Assembly: GCF_026343295.1 (NCBI RefSeq)
Contig: NZ_JAPELY010000001.1
Span: 1,116,001 to 1,180,000 of the forward strand
Length of the DNA stretch: 64,000 nt
Source: Streptomyces sp. NBC_00083
GTDB taxonomy: Bacteria; Actinomycetota; Actinomycetes; Streptomycetales; Streptomycetaceae
Reading direction: 5' to 3'
Shown: in pieces, positions 27,800-35,923 of the stretch
Layout of the letters: every line of letters starts with the position of its first letter
Position numbering within the stretch: position 1 is the first letter of the stretch
Translations under genes and position numbers: made by a program
The notes under the pieces: generated by a model
Databases searched by the model: none
What the model was told of the DNA's origin: nothing
Seen by the model: the letters and a program-made list of their open reading frames with translations, nothing else

Positions 27800-28721
27800 A
27801 CAGCGCCTCGTACGTCACGCCGGTGAGCTGCTCGGACGCCGTCCACAGCCGCTCACCGGCGAGGTCGTTCACCGTCCAGGGCGCCCGCCAGGACGGTGCG
27901 GGCGCGCCGCGCCACATCATCAGGGACGGCCCCGTGAACGAGTCGGGCCGCACCCCGGGCGCGGTCGCGGCGTACAGCGTGGGCAGCGCGCCGGCCTCCG
28001 CGGGCTGGGCCATGATCCGGTTGCCGAGCTCCACGATCCGCTCGGCCCTCCTGCGGCCCTCCATCCGTACGGCCTGCGTCTGCAGATTGGTGGCGGCGTA
28101 CCCGGGATGCGCGGCCGCCGCGACGACGTCGGAGCCCGCGGCCTCAAGGCGCCGGGCCAGCTCGTGGACGAACAGCAGGTTCGCCGACTTGGAGCGCCCG
28201 TAGGCGACCCACCGCCGGTAGCGGCGGTCACTGTTGAGATCACCGATATCAATGTTCGACAGTGCGTGCATGCCACTCGACAGGCTCACCACCCGGCCCG
28301 CCCCGGCCGCGCGCAGCCGGGGCAGGAGCAGCCCGGTGAGCGCGAAGTGGCCGAGGTGATTGACGCCGAACTGCGTCTCGAACCCGTCGGCGGTCCTGCC
28401 GTGGGGCAGTGCCATCACGCCCGCGTTGTTGATCAGCAGATCGAGGCGTTCATACGGAAACGCTTCCGCGAACGCCCGTACCGAGGCGAGATCGGCGAGG
28501 TCGAGCAGCAGCAGCTCCACGTCCGCGCCCGGCACGTCGCGGCGGACGCTCTCCACGGCCTGCCTGCCCCGCGCCTCGCTGCGGCAGGCGAGCACCACGC
28601 GTGCGCCTCGCCGGGCGAGCTCCCGCGCCGTGACGAGGCCGATCCCGCTGTTGGCCCCGGTGACGACCGCCGTGCGGCCGCTCTGGTCGGGGATGTCCTG
28701 AGCGCTCCAGCCACGTTTCAT
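27789..28721 (-). CDS. Short-chain dehydrogenase/reductase, retinol-dehydrogenase-like
   Basis: 310-residue NADP-type SDR. The Rossmann motif is VVTGANSGIGLVTARELARRGARVVLACRS, the structural NNAG is LLINNAGVMALPHGRT, and the catalytic set is Ser in VVSLSSGMH and YGRSKSAN (Tyr, Lys). The QFGVNHLGHFALTGLLL block and the C-terminal AHPGYAATNLQ place it with the many actinobacterial 'oxidoreductase' SDRs resembling retinol dehydrogenases. The Arg in LACRSEARG favours NADP(H). The substrate is unknown. Confidence 0.92.
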   Translation of the reverse strand: MKRGWSAQDIPDQSGRTAVVTGANSGIGLVTARELARRGARVVLACRSEARGRQAVESVRRDVPGADVELLLLDLADLASVRAFAEAFPYERLDLLINNAGVMALPHGRTADGFETQFGVNHLGHFALTGLLLPRLRAAGAGRVVSLSSGMHALSNIDIGDLNSDRRYRRWVAYGRSKSANLLFVHELARRLEAAGSDVVAAAAHPGYAATNLQTQAVRMEGRRRAERIVELGNRIMAQPAEAGALPTLYAATAPGVRPDSFTGPSLMMWRGAPAPSWRAPWTVNDLAGERLWTASEQLTGVTYEALFSC

Positions 28722-28761
28722 CCCCCCACCGTACCGGCCGGTATGCCGGAAGGCGGGTCAT

Positions 28762-29094
28762 CTAGCGCGCGTGCTCGGTCTCGTAGGTGCGGACGGTCTG
28801 CGCCTCGTCGTCGAGGCAGGCCCCGGTCTCCAGGTCGAAGCGGTGCTTGAGGAGTGGCGAGGCCACATAGGGGCGGCCCTCCGGTGTGGAGCCGAGCAGC
28901 CCGCGGGACAGGACGTAGGCGCCGGTGAACGGGTCACGGTTGTCGATCGCGTAGGTGCGGCCCCGCCGGTCGGTGAAGACGGCGGCCTGGCGGCCGTCGG
29001 GCAGGAGCGCGGCGACGCCACGCCCCGGGGTGAGGCGGGCGGTCTCGCAGACCGCGACGGTGCCGTCCTCCAGCTTGAGGTGGACCATGGTCAT
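28762..29094 (-). CDS. nirD: Nitrite reductase (NADH) small subunit
   Basis: 110-residue Rieske-fold subunit of assimilatory nitrite reductase, acting with NirB to reduce nitrite to ammonium. The sequence shows the family features GVAALLPDGRQAAVFTDRRGRTYAIDNRDPFTGAYVLSRGLLGS and PYVASPLLKHRFDLETGACLDDE. As in other NirD proteins the Rieske Cys/His cluster ligands are absent. It overlaps the nirB stop by 4 bp (ATGA), so translation is coupled. Confidence 0.95.
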   Translation of the reverse strand: MTMVHLKLEDGTVAVCETARLTPGRGVAALLPDGRQAAVFTDRRGRTYAIDNRDPFTGAYVLSRGLLGSTPEGRPYVASPLLKHRFDLETGACLDDEAQTVRTYETEHAR

Positions 29095-31604
29095 CGGGTG
29101 GCTCCCAGGGTGAGGAGGGGAAGTTCCGGCTTGATCTGGTCGCGCTCCGGGACGAAGCGCACCGAGGGGTCGGGTGCGCCGGGCGCGTTCACGAAGGACA
29201 CGAAGCGGGCGAGCCGCTCGGGGTCGTCGAGGGTCTCGGCCCACTCGTCGCGGTAGCCGGCGACGTGCGCGGCCATGAGGGCTTCGAGTTCGGCGCAGAT
29301 GCCGAGCGAGTCGTTCACCACCACGTCCCGGACGTGGCCGAGGCCGCCCTCGATCCGCTCCAGCCATACCGAGGTCCGCTCCAGGCGGTCGGCGGTGCGG
29401 ATGTAGAACATGAGGAATCTGTCGATCAGACGGACAAGTTCGTCATCTGTCAGATCCTGGGCGAGCAGGTCGGCGTGGCGGGGGCTCGCGCCGCCGTTGC
29501 CCCCCACGTACAGGTTCCAGCCGTTGGCGGTGGCGATGACCCCGAAGTCCTTCGACTGGGCCTCGGCGCACTCGCGGGCGCAGCCGGAGACCGCCGACTT
29601 CAGTTTGTGCGGCGACCGCAGGCCCCGGTAGCGCAGCTCCAGGTCGATGGCCATCCGTACCGAGTCCTGCACACCGTAGCGGCACCAGGTCTGGCCGACG
29701 CACGACTTCACGGTACGCAGCGACTTGCCGTAGGCGTGCCCGGACTCGAAGCCGGCGTCGACCAACCGGGTCCAGATGGAGGGCAGTTGGTCGACGCGGG
29801 CGCCGAAGAGGTCGATGCGCTGGCCGCCGGTGATCTTCGTGTAGAGGCCGAAGTCGCGTGCCACCTCGCCGATCACGATGAGCCGGTCCGGGGTGATCTC
29901 GCCGCCGGGGATGCGCGGCACGATCGAGTAGGAGCCGTTGCGCTGCAGGTTGGCGAGGAAGTGGTCGTTGGTGTCCTGGAGCGCGGCCTGTTCGCCGTCG
30001 AGGATGTGTCCGTTGCCGAGGGCGGCCAGGATGGAGGCGACGGTCGGCTTGCAGATCTCGCAGCCCTCGCCGCCGCGCGCCTGGGCGCGTCCGTGCCCGT
30101 CGAGGAGTGCGGTGAAGGTGGTCAGGCGCAGCGCCAGCGCGATCTCGTACAGCTCCTGGCGGGTCTGGGCGAAGCAGCCGCAGAGGCCGGTGTCGCCGGA
30201 TTTCGGGAGCAGCATCCCGATGGTCTTGACGCAACTGCCGCATCCGGTGCCGGCCTTGGTGCACCGCTTGACCTCGGGCAGGGTGGAGCAGGCGGTGATG
30301 GCGGCCTTGGTGACGTTGTGGCAGGAGCAGATGACGGCGTCGTCGGGCAGGGATTCCGGGCCGAGCGCGGCGGGCGCGCCGAGCCCGGCGGGCAGGACGA
30401 GTTGCTCGGGTGCGACGGGCGGCACGTGCCCGGTGAGCGGGCGGAGCGTGCCGTAGGCGTCGGCGTCGCCGACGAGGACGCCGCCGAGCAGGACGCCCTC
30501 GCAGGAGATGACCAGTTTCTTGTAGACGCCGGAGCGGGAGTCCGCGTACACGACGTCGAGGCAGCCTTCTGCGGTGCCGTGCGCGTCGCCGAAGGAGGCG
30601 ACGTCGACGCCGAGCAGCTTCAGTTTGGTCGACAGGTCGGCACCGGTGAAGGCGCGTTCGCCGGCGGCGGCGATGGTGTCGGCGGCGGTCTCCGCCATGT
30701 CGTAGCCGGGGGCGACGAGTCCGTACACCCGGCCGTCGGCGGCCAGCGCGCACTCGCCGATCGCGAAGACGGCGGGGTCGCTGGTGCGGCACTGTGCGTC
30801 GACGACGATGCCGCCGCGCTCGCCGACCGCGAGTCCGCAGGCGCGGGCCAGCTCGTCGCGGGGGCGGACGCCGGCGGAGAACACCACGAGGTCGGTCGAC
30901 AGATGAGAGCTGTCGGACAGTGTCATTCCATTGACGTGTCCCTCCGCACCGGCGGTGATCTCCTGCGTGCCCACACCCGTGTGCACGGTGAGGCCCATGT
31001 TCTCGATGGTGCGCAGCAGCGCCGCGCCGCCGCCCTCGTCGACCTGGACCGGCATCAGGCGGGGCGCGAACTCGACGATGTGCGTGTCGAGGCCGAGGCC
31101 GCGCAGCGCGCCGGCGGCCTCCAGGCCGAGCAGTCCGCCGCCCACCACGGCGCCGGTCGTCGCGGTCTTCGCGTACGCCTCGATGGCGAGCAGGTCCTCG
31201 ATGGTGCGGTAGACGAAGCAGCCGGGCAGGTCCTTGCCGGGGACGGGTGGTACGAAGGGGTACGAGCCGGTCGCCAGGACGAGCGTGTCGTACGCGAAGG
31301 TGCGGCCCGAGCGGGCGGTGACGGTGCGCGCCGCCCGGTCGACCGACTCGGCGGGGTCGTCCACGTACAGCTCGATGCCGTGTTCCCGCAGGAAGCCGTC
31401 GGGTACGAGGCCGAGTTGGTCGGGTGTCCTTCCCTCGAAGTAGGAGGTGAGGTGGACGCGGTCGTACGCGGGGCGGGGTTCCTCGCACAGCACGACCACC
31501 CGGGTCCGCCCGGTCGCGCCGCGCTCGGCCAGCGCTTCGAGGAAGCGCTGGCCGACCATGCCGTGGCCGATGACGACGAGGGTGGAAAGGTGTTCGGTGG
31601 GCAC
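29091..31604 (-). CDS. nirB: Nitrite reductase (NADH) large subunit
   Basis: 837-residue flavo-, iron-sulfur and sirohaem enzyme reducing nitrite to ammonium. The order is an FAD/NAD(P) oxidoreductase region (VVIGHGMVGQRFLEAL; GAVVGGGLLGLEAAGALRGLG) and a BFD-like [2Fe-2S] domain (VICSCHNVTKAAI...TGCGSC). Then come the ferredoxin-like and sirohaem domains, with the Cys pairs SCVGQTWC and GCARECAEAQSKD binding the [4Fe-4S]/sirohaem. GTG at 31604 is one base after the preceding gene's stop. The operon is FAD oxidoreductase-nirB-nirD. The sirohydrochlorin chelatase at 47556 could supply sirohaem. Confidence 0.97.
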   Translation of the reverse strand: MPTEHLSTLVVIGHGMVGQRFLEALAERGATGRTRVVVLCEEPRPAYDRVHLTSYFEGRTPDQLGLVPDGFLREHGIELYVDDPAESVDRAARTVTARSGRTFAYDTLVLATGSYPFVPPVPGKDLPGCFVYRTIEDLLAIEAYAKTATTGAVVGGGLLGLEAAGALRGLGLDTHIVEFAPRLMPVQVDEGGGAALLRTIENMGLTVHTGVGTQEITAGAEGHVNGMTLSDSSHLSTDLVVFSAGVRPRDELARACGLAVGERGGIVVDAQCRTSDPAVFAIGECALAADGRVYGLVAPGYDMAETAADTIAAAGERAFTGADLSTKLKLLGVDVASFGDAHGTAEGCLDVVYADSRSGVYKKLVISCEGVLLGGVLVGDADAYGTLRPLTGHVPPVAPEQLVLPAGLGAPAALGPESLPDDAVICSCHNVTKAAITACSTLPEVKRCTKAGTGCGSCVKTIGMLLPKSGDTGLCGCFAQTRQELYEIALALRLTTFTALLDGHGRAQARGGEGCEICKPTVASILAALGNGHILDGEQAALQDTNDHFLANLQRNGSYSIVPRIPGGEITPDRLIVIGEVARDFGLYTKITGGQRIDLFGARVDQLPSIWTRLVDAGFESGHAYGKSLRTVKSCVGQTWCRYGVQDSVRMAIDLELRYRGLRSPHKLKSAVSGCARECAEAQSKDFGVIATANGWNLYVGGNGGASPRHADLLAQDLTDDELVRLIDRFLMFYIRTADRLERTSVWLERIEGGLGHVRDVVVNDSLGICAELEALMAAHVAGYRDEWAETLDDPERLARFVSFVNAPGAPDPSVRFVPERDQIKPELPLLTLGATR

Positions 31605-31605
31605 G

Positions 31606-32778
31606 TCAGGAACCTCCGTCGTGGGTGAGCAGGTGGAGCAGGGGCGCGTCGGGTACGGGTTCGTCGGTCCCCCAGGTCCTGGCGAGGGTCCCGACCGCGC
31701 CGAGGTCGCCGAGGAGTACGCCCCCGACCAGGCGGTCGCCGCGTACGACGACCTTGCGGTAGGCGCCCCGGGTGGCGTCCGCGAGGTGGGCCACGTCGTC
31801 GCCGGGGCGGGGTGTGGGCTCGCCGAACGCGGCGAGGTCCAGGGGGCGGGGGCCGCCGAGTGTGAGCCGGGTGAGGCCTCGGGTGCCCGGGTAGGAGCCG
31901 CGTCCGGTGGTGAGCAGTTCGCCGAGGGCGTCGGCCTGTTCGAGGGCGGGGCCGGCGAGTCCGTACACCGTGCCGCGGTGCTCGGCGCAGTCGCCGACGG
32001 CGTGGATGAAGGGGTCGGAGGTGCGCAGCTCGTCGTCGACGACGATGCCCTGGGCCACGTCGAGGCCGGCGTCGAGCGCGAGGCCGGTGCGTGGGCGGAC
32101 GCCGGTGGCGAGGACGACGAGTTCGGCGCCGAGGACGAAGCCGTCGGCGAGTTCGACGTCGGTGCCGGCCGGGCCGGTGAGCCCGCGGACCCGGCATTCG
32201 GTGTGCACTTCGACGCCGAGGAGTTCGAGGTGGTCGCGGAGCAACGCGGATGCTCCGGCGTCGAGTTGACGTTCCATCAGACGCTCGCCCTGCTGGGCCA
32301 GGACGACCTGGGCCCCGCGTTCGGCTAGGGCCCGCGCCGCCATCACCCCGAGCAGTCCGCCTCCGATGACCACGGCGCGGGCGCCCTCGCGGGCCCGTTC
32401 GCGCAGGGCGAGCGCGTCGTCGAGGGTGCGGAAGGGGTGGACGCCGTCGGGCAGCCGGCCGCCGCGCAGTCCTCGCAGCGGCGGCAGTACCGGGTTCGAG
32501 CCGGTCGCGAGCACGAGGCGCCCGTAGGGGACGGCGCTGCCGTCGTCGCAGTGCACCACCCGGGCCGCCCGGTCGATCCGCACCGCCCGCACGCCCCGCC
32601 GCACCGGCACCGGGGGCAGGGCCGTCACCTCGGGGCCGTACCGTCCGGCGAGCACCTCCGCGAGGAGCACCCGGTTGTACGGTGCGTGGGGCTCCTCGCC
32701 GATGACGGTCACCGGGACACGCCGGGCCAGGCGGGCACCCGCTGTGCCGCCGCCGATCACCACGATGTCCGTACTCAT
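31606..32778 (-). CDS. FAD-dependent NAD(P)H oxidoreductase of the nitrate/nitrite assimilation operon
   Basis: 390 residues, first gene of the nir operon. It resembles the N-terminal half of NirB, with IVVIGGGTAGARLARR (FAD), AVVIGGGLLGVMAARALAERG (NAD) and a DPFIHAVGDCAEH (FAD C-terminal) motif. No ferredoxin-like or Cys cluster follows. Such proteins are often annotated as NasB-like electron-transfer subunits for assimilatory nitrate reductase. Co-transcription with nirB and the presence of nasA in the same window support that role, which remains an inference. Confidence 0.88.
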   Translation of the reverse strand: MSTDIVVIGGGTAGARLARRVPVTVIGEEPHAPYNRVLLAEVLAGRYGPEVTALPPVPVRRGVRAVRIDRAARVVHCDDGSAVPYGRLVLATGSNPVLPPLRGLRGGRLPDGVHPFRTLDDALALRERAREGARAVVIGGGLLGVMAARALAERGAQVVLAQQGERLMERQLDAGASALLRDHLELLGVEVHTECRVRGLTGPAGTDVELADGFVLGAELVVLATGVRPRTGLALDAGLDVAQGIVVDDELRTSDPFIHAVGDCAEHRGTVYGLAGPALEQADALGELLTTGRGSYPGTRGLTRLTLGGPRPLDLAAFGEPTPRPGDDVAHLADATRGAYRKVVVRGDRLVGGVLLGDLGAVGTLARTWGTDEPVPDAPLLHLLTHDGGS

Positions 32779-32801
32779 GTGCCCCAGCGTGGGCGCGCGC
32801 T

Positions 32802-32828
32802 GTTTCCCGGTGGCATCCCGCCGATTAC
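32802..32828 (-). promoter_or_regulatory. GlnR-like site upstream of the nir operon
   Basis: Read on the operon strand: GTAAT, six bases, GATGC, six bases, GAAAC, giving an 11-bp phase. The actinobacterial GlnR box (from memory) is built of GTnAC and GAAAC half-sites spaced by six. It ends 24 bp before the first start codon. GTAAT and GAAAC match well; the middle site is poor. Confidence 0.45.
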
Positions 32829-32978
32829 CGCGGGGGAACCTTGCGCTCAGCGGGGCGGGTGGCGGGGTGTGAGGAGCGGGACGGGGCGGGACGGCGCGCG
32901 GGGGGTGGGGTAAACCGAACCATGAAGATCCGTGGTGGCACGATCGAAAGGGCGGCCCGGGGGCGGGAGCCTTGAGGC

Positions 32979-33713
32979 ATGGACCTCGCGCAGCGGAACT
33001 CCGCACCCACTCCGACCGCACCCACTCCGACCGCATCGACCTCGACCGCCGCCACCGCCGCCACCCTCGTGGACGCGCCCGGCTCGGATCAGCACGCGCG
33101 GCACCGCCGCAGGGCCGGCGACGGGGGCCGGAGGGGGTTTCCCGGCGGGTGGAAGGCCTTCCTCCGTGAGCCGTTCCGGGCGGCGACGTGGCTGCGGTTC
33201 GCCTACCTCCTGCTGGCGTTGCCCGTCGGCATCGTGTGCCTCCCCATAGCCCTGGTCGGCGGTCCGGCCGGCCGGATCCAGCGCGGGCTCGCCCGCAGGC
33301 TGCTCGGGGTGGAGGTGGCCGACCCCGACCGTGGCGGCCGCACCGGGCTGCTCGCCCTCGCCCATGCCGTGATCAGCCTGCCGCTCAACCTGATAGCGCT
33401 GACCGTGTCCGGCTACTTCTGGACGGTCGTCCTCATGAACCTGGCCTATCCGTTGCGGCCCGGCGGTGACCCCACCGATGCCTGGGGCGGTCCCACGATG
33501 GCCGGGGCGTGGGCGGTGCACGGCATAGGCGGCGGCGTGAGCTTCCTGCTCATCACGCCGTGGGTGATGAAGGGCTTCACGGTGATCCAGGCCCGGCTGG
33601 TGAAGGGCTTCCTCGGCGCGGACCGCACCGGGCTCCTGAAGGCGACCTGGGTCGCCCTGGCGCTGGCGCTGGTCTGCGCGATCCTGTCCATACCCGTGAT
33701 CCACCAGCTCTGA
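32979..33713 (+). CDS. Stand-alone 'putative sensor' membrane protein
   Basis: 244 residues. The first 45 are low-complexity (TPTAPTPTASTSTAATAA) and polar. Then come four hydrophobic segments: FAYLLLALPVGIVCLPIALVGG, LLALAHAVISLPLNLIALTVSGYFWTVVLMNLAYPL, GGGVSFLLITPWVMKGF and ATWVALALALVCAILSIPV. The block IQRGLARRLLGVEV matches LQRGLARALLGLVI in the kinase immediately downstream. It is therefore a duplicated sensor domain without a kinase core (PF13796-like). It lies 22 bp upstream of the kinase gene and is probably co-transcribed, possibly as an accessory sensor. Confidence 0.8.
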   Translation: MDLAQRNSAPTPTAPTPTASTSTAATAATLVDAPGSDQHARHRRRAGDGGRRGFPGGWKAFLREPFRAATWLRFAYLLLALPVGIVCLPIALVGGPAGRIQRGLARRLLGVEVADPDRGGRTGLLALAHAVISLPLNLIALTVSGYFWTVVLMNLAYPLRPGGDPTDAWGGPTMAGAWAVHGIGGGVSFLLITPWVMKGFTVIQARLVKGFLGADRTGLLKATWVALALALVCAILSIPVIHQL

Positions 33714-33735
33714 CCGGCGGGCCTAGGTTGTTCCC

Positions 33736-35034
33736 ATGCACCGTCTGCGCCTGCCGCGACCCGTGGAGTTCCCCTACCGGCGGGACCGTCTCGACACGGT
33801 CGCGAGGGCCGCGCTCTACTCGCTCGTCGCCCTGCCCCTCGCCCTCGCCGGTCTCGTGGCGGTCGGCGTGGTCCTGCTGGCCGGCGCTGTGCTGTCGTGG
33901 ACGGCGCCGGGGCTCTGGCTCATCGCCGCCGGTGTCCGGGGCGCGCTGGCGCTCGGAGACCTCCAACGCGGCCTGGCGCGCGCCCTGTTGGGGCTGGTGA
34001 TCGAACGGCCCGAGCGTGCGGGGACCAGCGGGATGCTCGACTGGCGGCGTTCCGTGCTGGGAGGAGGGCCCGGATGGCGGGCGGTGGGCTGCGCCCTGGC
34101 CGCCCCGCTGACGGCCCTGCTGCCCCTGCTCGCCGTGTACGTGGGCTTCGTGCAGGGCGTGCTGCTCACCCTGTATCCGGTGCTCAAGCGGTGGAACTAC
34201 TTCACGATCCGGGAGCCCGACGGATCCGTACGGCATGTGGGGCTGGAGGTGGGGGGAGTGGAGTTCGACAGCTGGCCGCGGTGGCTGGCGCCCTTCGCGC
34301 TCGGCCTGCTCCTGCTGTACGTGGCGCCCTGGCTCGACCGGCACGCGCTCGCCCCGCACCGGATGCTGCTCACCGCGCTGCTCGGCCCCGACCGTGCGGA
34401 CCAGCGGATCCGGACGCTGGAGGAGACCCGGGCGCAGGCCGTCGACGATGCGGCGGCGACCCTGCGCCGTATCGAACGCGACCTGCACGACGGCACCCAG
34501 GCACGCCTGGTGGGCCTGGGGATGCACCTCACGATGATCCGCGAGCTGGTCGCGGGCGGCGCCGATCCGGAGCGGATCCTGAAGGTCGTCGAGACCGCGC
34601 AGAGCAATGCCAAGCAGGCCGTCGCCGACCTGCGCAACCTGGTCAAGGGCATTCATCCGCCCGTGCTCGACCAGGGCCTCGACACGGCGCTCGCGACCCT
34701 CGCCGCGGACAGCGCCCTGCCCGTGCGGGTGGAGTGCGGCATCGAGGGCAGACCGAGTCCCGCGATCGAGTCCATCGCCTACTTCTGCACCGCCGAACTG
34801 CTCGCCAACGCGGCCAAGCACAGCGGGGCTTCGCGGGTGAAGGTCACCGTGACCGGGGCGGCGAAGATCCTGCTGCTGATGGTCGAGGACGACGGGTGCG
34901 GGGGAGCGGTGGTGGGAGCGGGCAGTGGGCTGGCCGGTCTGCGGGCCCGGGTGCGTACCGTCGACGGTTCGCTGACCTGTAACAGTCCGGCCGGAGGGCC
35001 TACGGTGGTGAGCGTGGTGCTGCCGTTCAGGTGA
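33736..35034 (+). CDS. Sensor histidine kinase, NarL/DesK class
   Basis: 432 residues. The N-terminal half is a PF13796-like sensor with about four membrane segments. A conserved coiled stretch then leads to His251 in RIERDLHDGTQARLVGLGMHL. The HATPase N box is ELLANAAKHSGAS and the G box DDGCGGAVVGAGSGLAGLRARV. The kinase is organised like the one at 9622-10869. The cognate regulator starts 83 bp downstream. The ATG at 33736 begins a short basic cytoplasmic lead. Confidence 0.93.
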   Translation: MHRLRLPRPVEFPYRRDRLDTVARAALYSLVALPLALAGLVAVGVVLLAGAVLSWTAPGLWLIAAGVRGALALGDLQRGLARALLGLVIERPERAGTSGMLDWRRSVLGGGPGWRAVGCALAAPLTALLPLLAVYVGFVQGVLLTLYPVLKRWNYFTIREPDGSVRHVGLEVGGVEFDSWPRWLAPFALGLLLLYVAPWLDRHALAPHRMLLTALLGPDRADQRIRTLEETRAQAVDDAAATLRRIERDLHDGTQARLVGLGMHLTMIRELVAGGADPERILKVVETAQSNAKQAVADLRNLVKGIHPPVLDQGLDTALATLAADSALPVRVECGIEGRPSPAIESIAYFCTAELLANAAKHSGASRVKVTVTGAAKILLLMVEDDGCGGAVVGAGSGLAGLRARVRTVDGSLTCNSPAGGPTVVSVVLPFR

Positions 35035-35117
35035 GCGGCGGCCGGGCGGGTACCGGTGCCACGCCCGGCGCCGCCGGAGCCACCGGTAGGGCTACCAACA
35101 ACAGAACGGGTCACCGT

Positions 35118-35771
35118 ATGCGCGTCGTCATCGCCGAGGACTCCTCGATCCTTCGCGACGGGCTCGTCCAGCTCCTGGAGATGCGGGGCGTGGAGGTGGC
35201 GGCCGCGGTGGCTGACGCGCAGGCGCTGCTCGCCGCGGTCGCCGAACACCGGCCCGACGTGGCGGTGGTGGACATCCGGCTGCCGCCGACCCAGACCGAC
35301 GAGGGGCTGCGCGCGGCCGTGGAGATCCGCCGCACGGCCCCGGACACCGGGGTGTTGATCTTCTCGCAGTACGTGGAGACCGCGTACGCGGCGCAGCTCA
35401 TCGGTGACGGCGGGGCGGGGGTGGGGTATCTGCTCAAGGAACGCGTCGTGGACATCGGCGAGTTCGTGAACGCGCTGGAGCGGGTGGCGGCGGGCGGCAC
35501 CGCGCTCGACCCGGAGGTGGTGGCCCAGCTGTTCGGCGCGAGCCGGCGGGCCGCGGCGCTCGACGCCCTCACCCCGCGCGAACGGGAGGTGCTGGGGCTG
35601 ATGGCGGAGGGCCGCACCAACCATGCGATCGCCGAGGGGTTCGGGGTGTCGGAGCGGGCGGTGGAGAAACACATCGCGAACATCTTCACCAAGCTGAACC
35701 TGCCCCCGTCGGAGTCGGGCCACCGCAGGGTCCTGGCCGTCCTGCGCTACCTGGACCGCGCCGCCAACTGA
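35118..35771 (+). CDS. NarL-family response regulator
   Basis: 217 residues. Receiver: VVIAEDSSILRDGLVQLLEM, phosphoacceptor Asp52 in VAVVDIRLPP, Lys in GYLLKERV. LuxR HTH: LTPREREVLGLMAEGRTNHAIAEGFGVSERAVEKHIANIFTKL. The ATG at 35118 starts the receiver cleanly; the upstream open frame is Gly/Ala-rich spacer. It is the paralogue of 10857-11513, with the same length and an equivalent C-terminus (HRRVLAVLRYL). Confidence 0.94.
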   Translation: MRVVIAEDSSILRDGLVQLLEMRGVEVAAAVADAQALLAAVAEHRPDVAVVDIRLPPTQTDEGLRAAVEIRRTAPDTGVLIFSQYVETAYAAQLIGDGGAGVGYLLKERVVDIGEFVNALERVAAGGTALDPEVVAQLFGASRRAAALDALTPREREVLGLMAEGRTNHAIAEGFGVSERAVEKHIANIFTKLNLPPSESGHRRVLAVLRYLDRAAN

Positions 35772-35839
35772 GCCGGTGGTCGGGCTTGGTGGGGGTGCGG
35801 TGGCCGGGAGGCGGCCCTGGGCTCTTAATGGGTGGTCAG

Positions 35840-35868
35840 GCGATCCTCAAGGCGGCCTTAAGGATCGC
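35840..35868. promoter_or_regulatory. Near-perfect 13-bp inverted repeat
   Basis: Arms GCGATCCTCAAGG (35840-35852) and CCTTAAGGATCGC (35856-35868), with one mismatch, around CGG. It lies 68 bp after the response regulator stop and 55 bp before the ferric-reductase start. It could be a terminator for the former or an operator for the latter. Confidence 0.5.
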
Positions 35869-35923
35869 TGATCCGCCGCTGACCAGGGGTTTTCGGGGGG
35901 TGTGTCGACCTAGGCTGCCGGGC

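Noticed and set aside
31055..32197. A 380-codon minus-strand frame overlapping nirB and the FAD oxidoreductase
   Set aside because: Pro/Arg/Thr-rich shadow; both flanking proteins have intact family motifs in their own frames.
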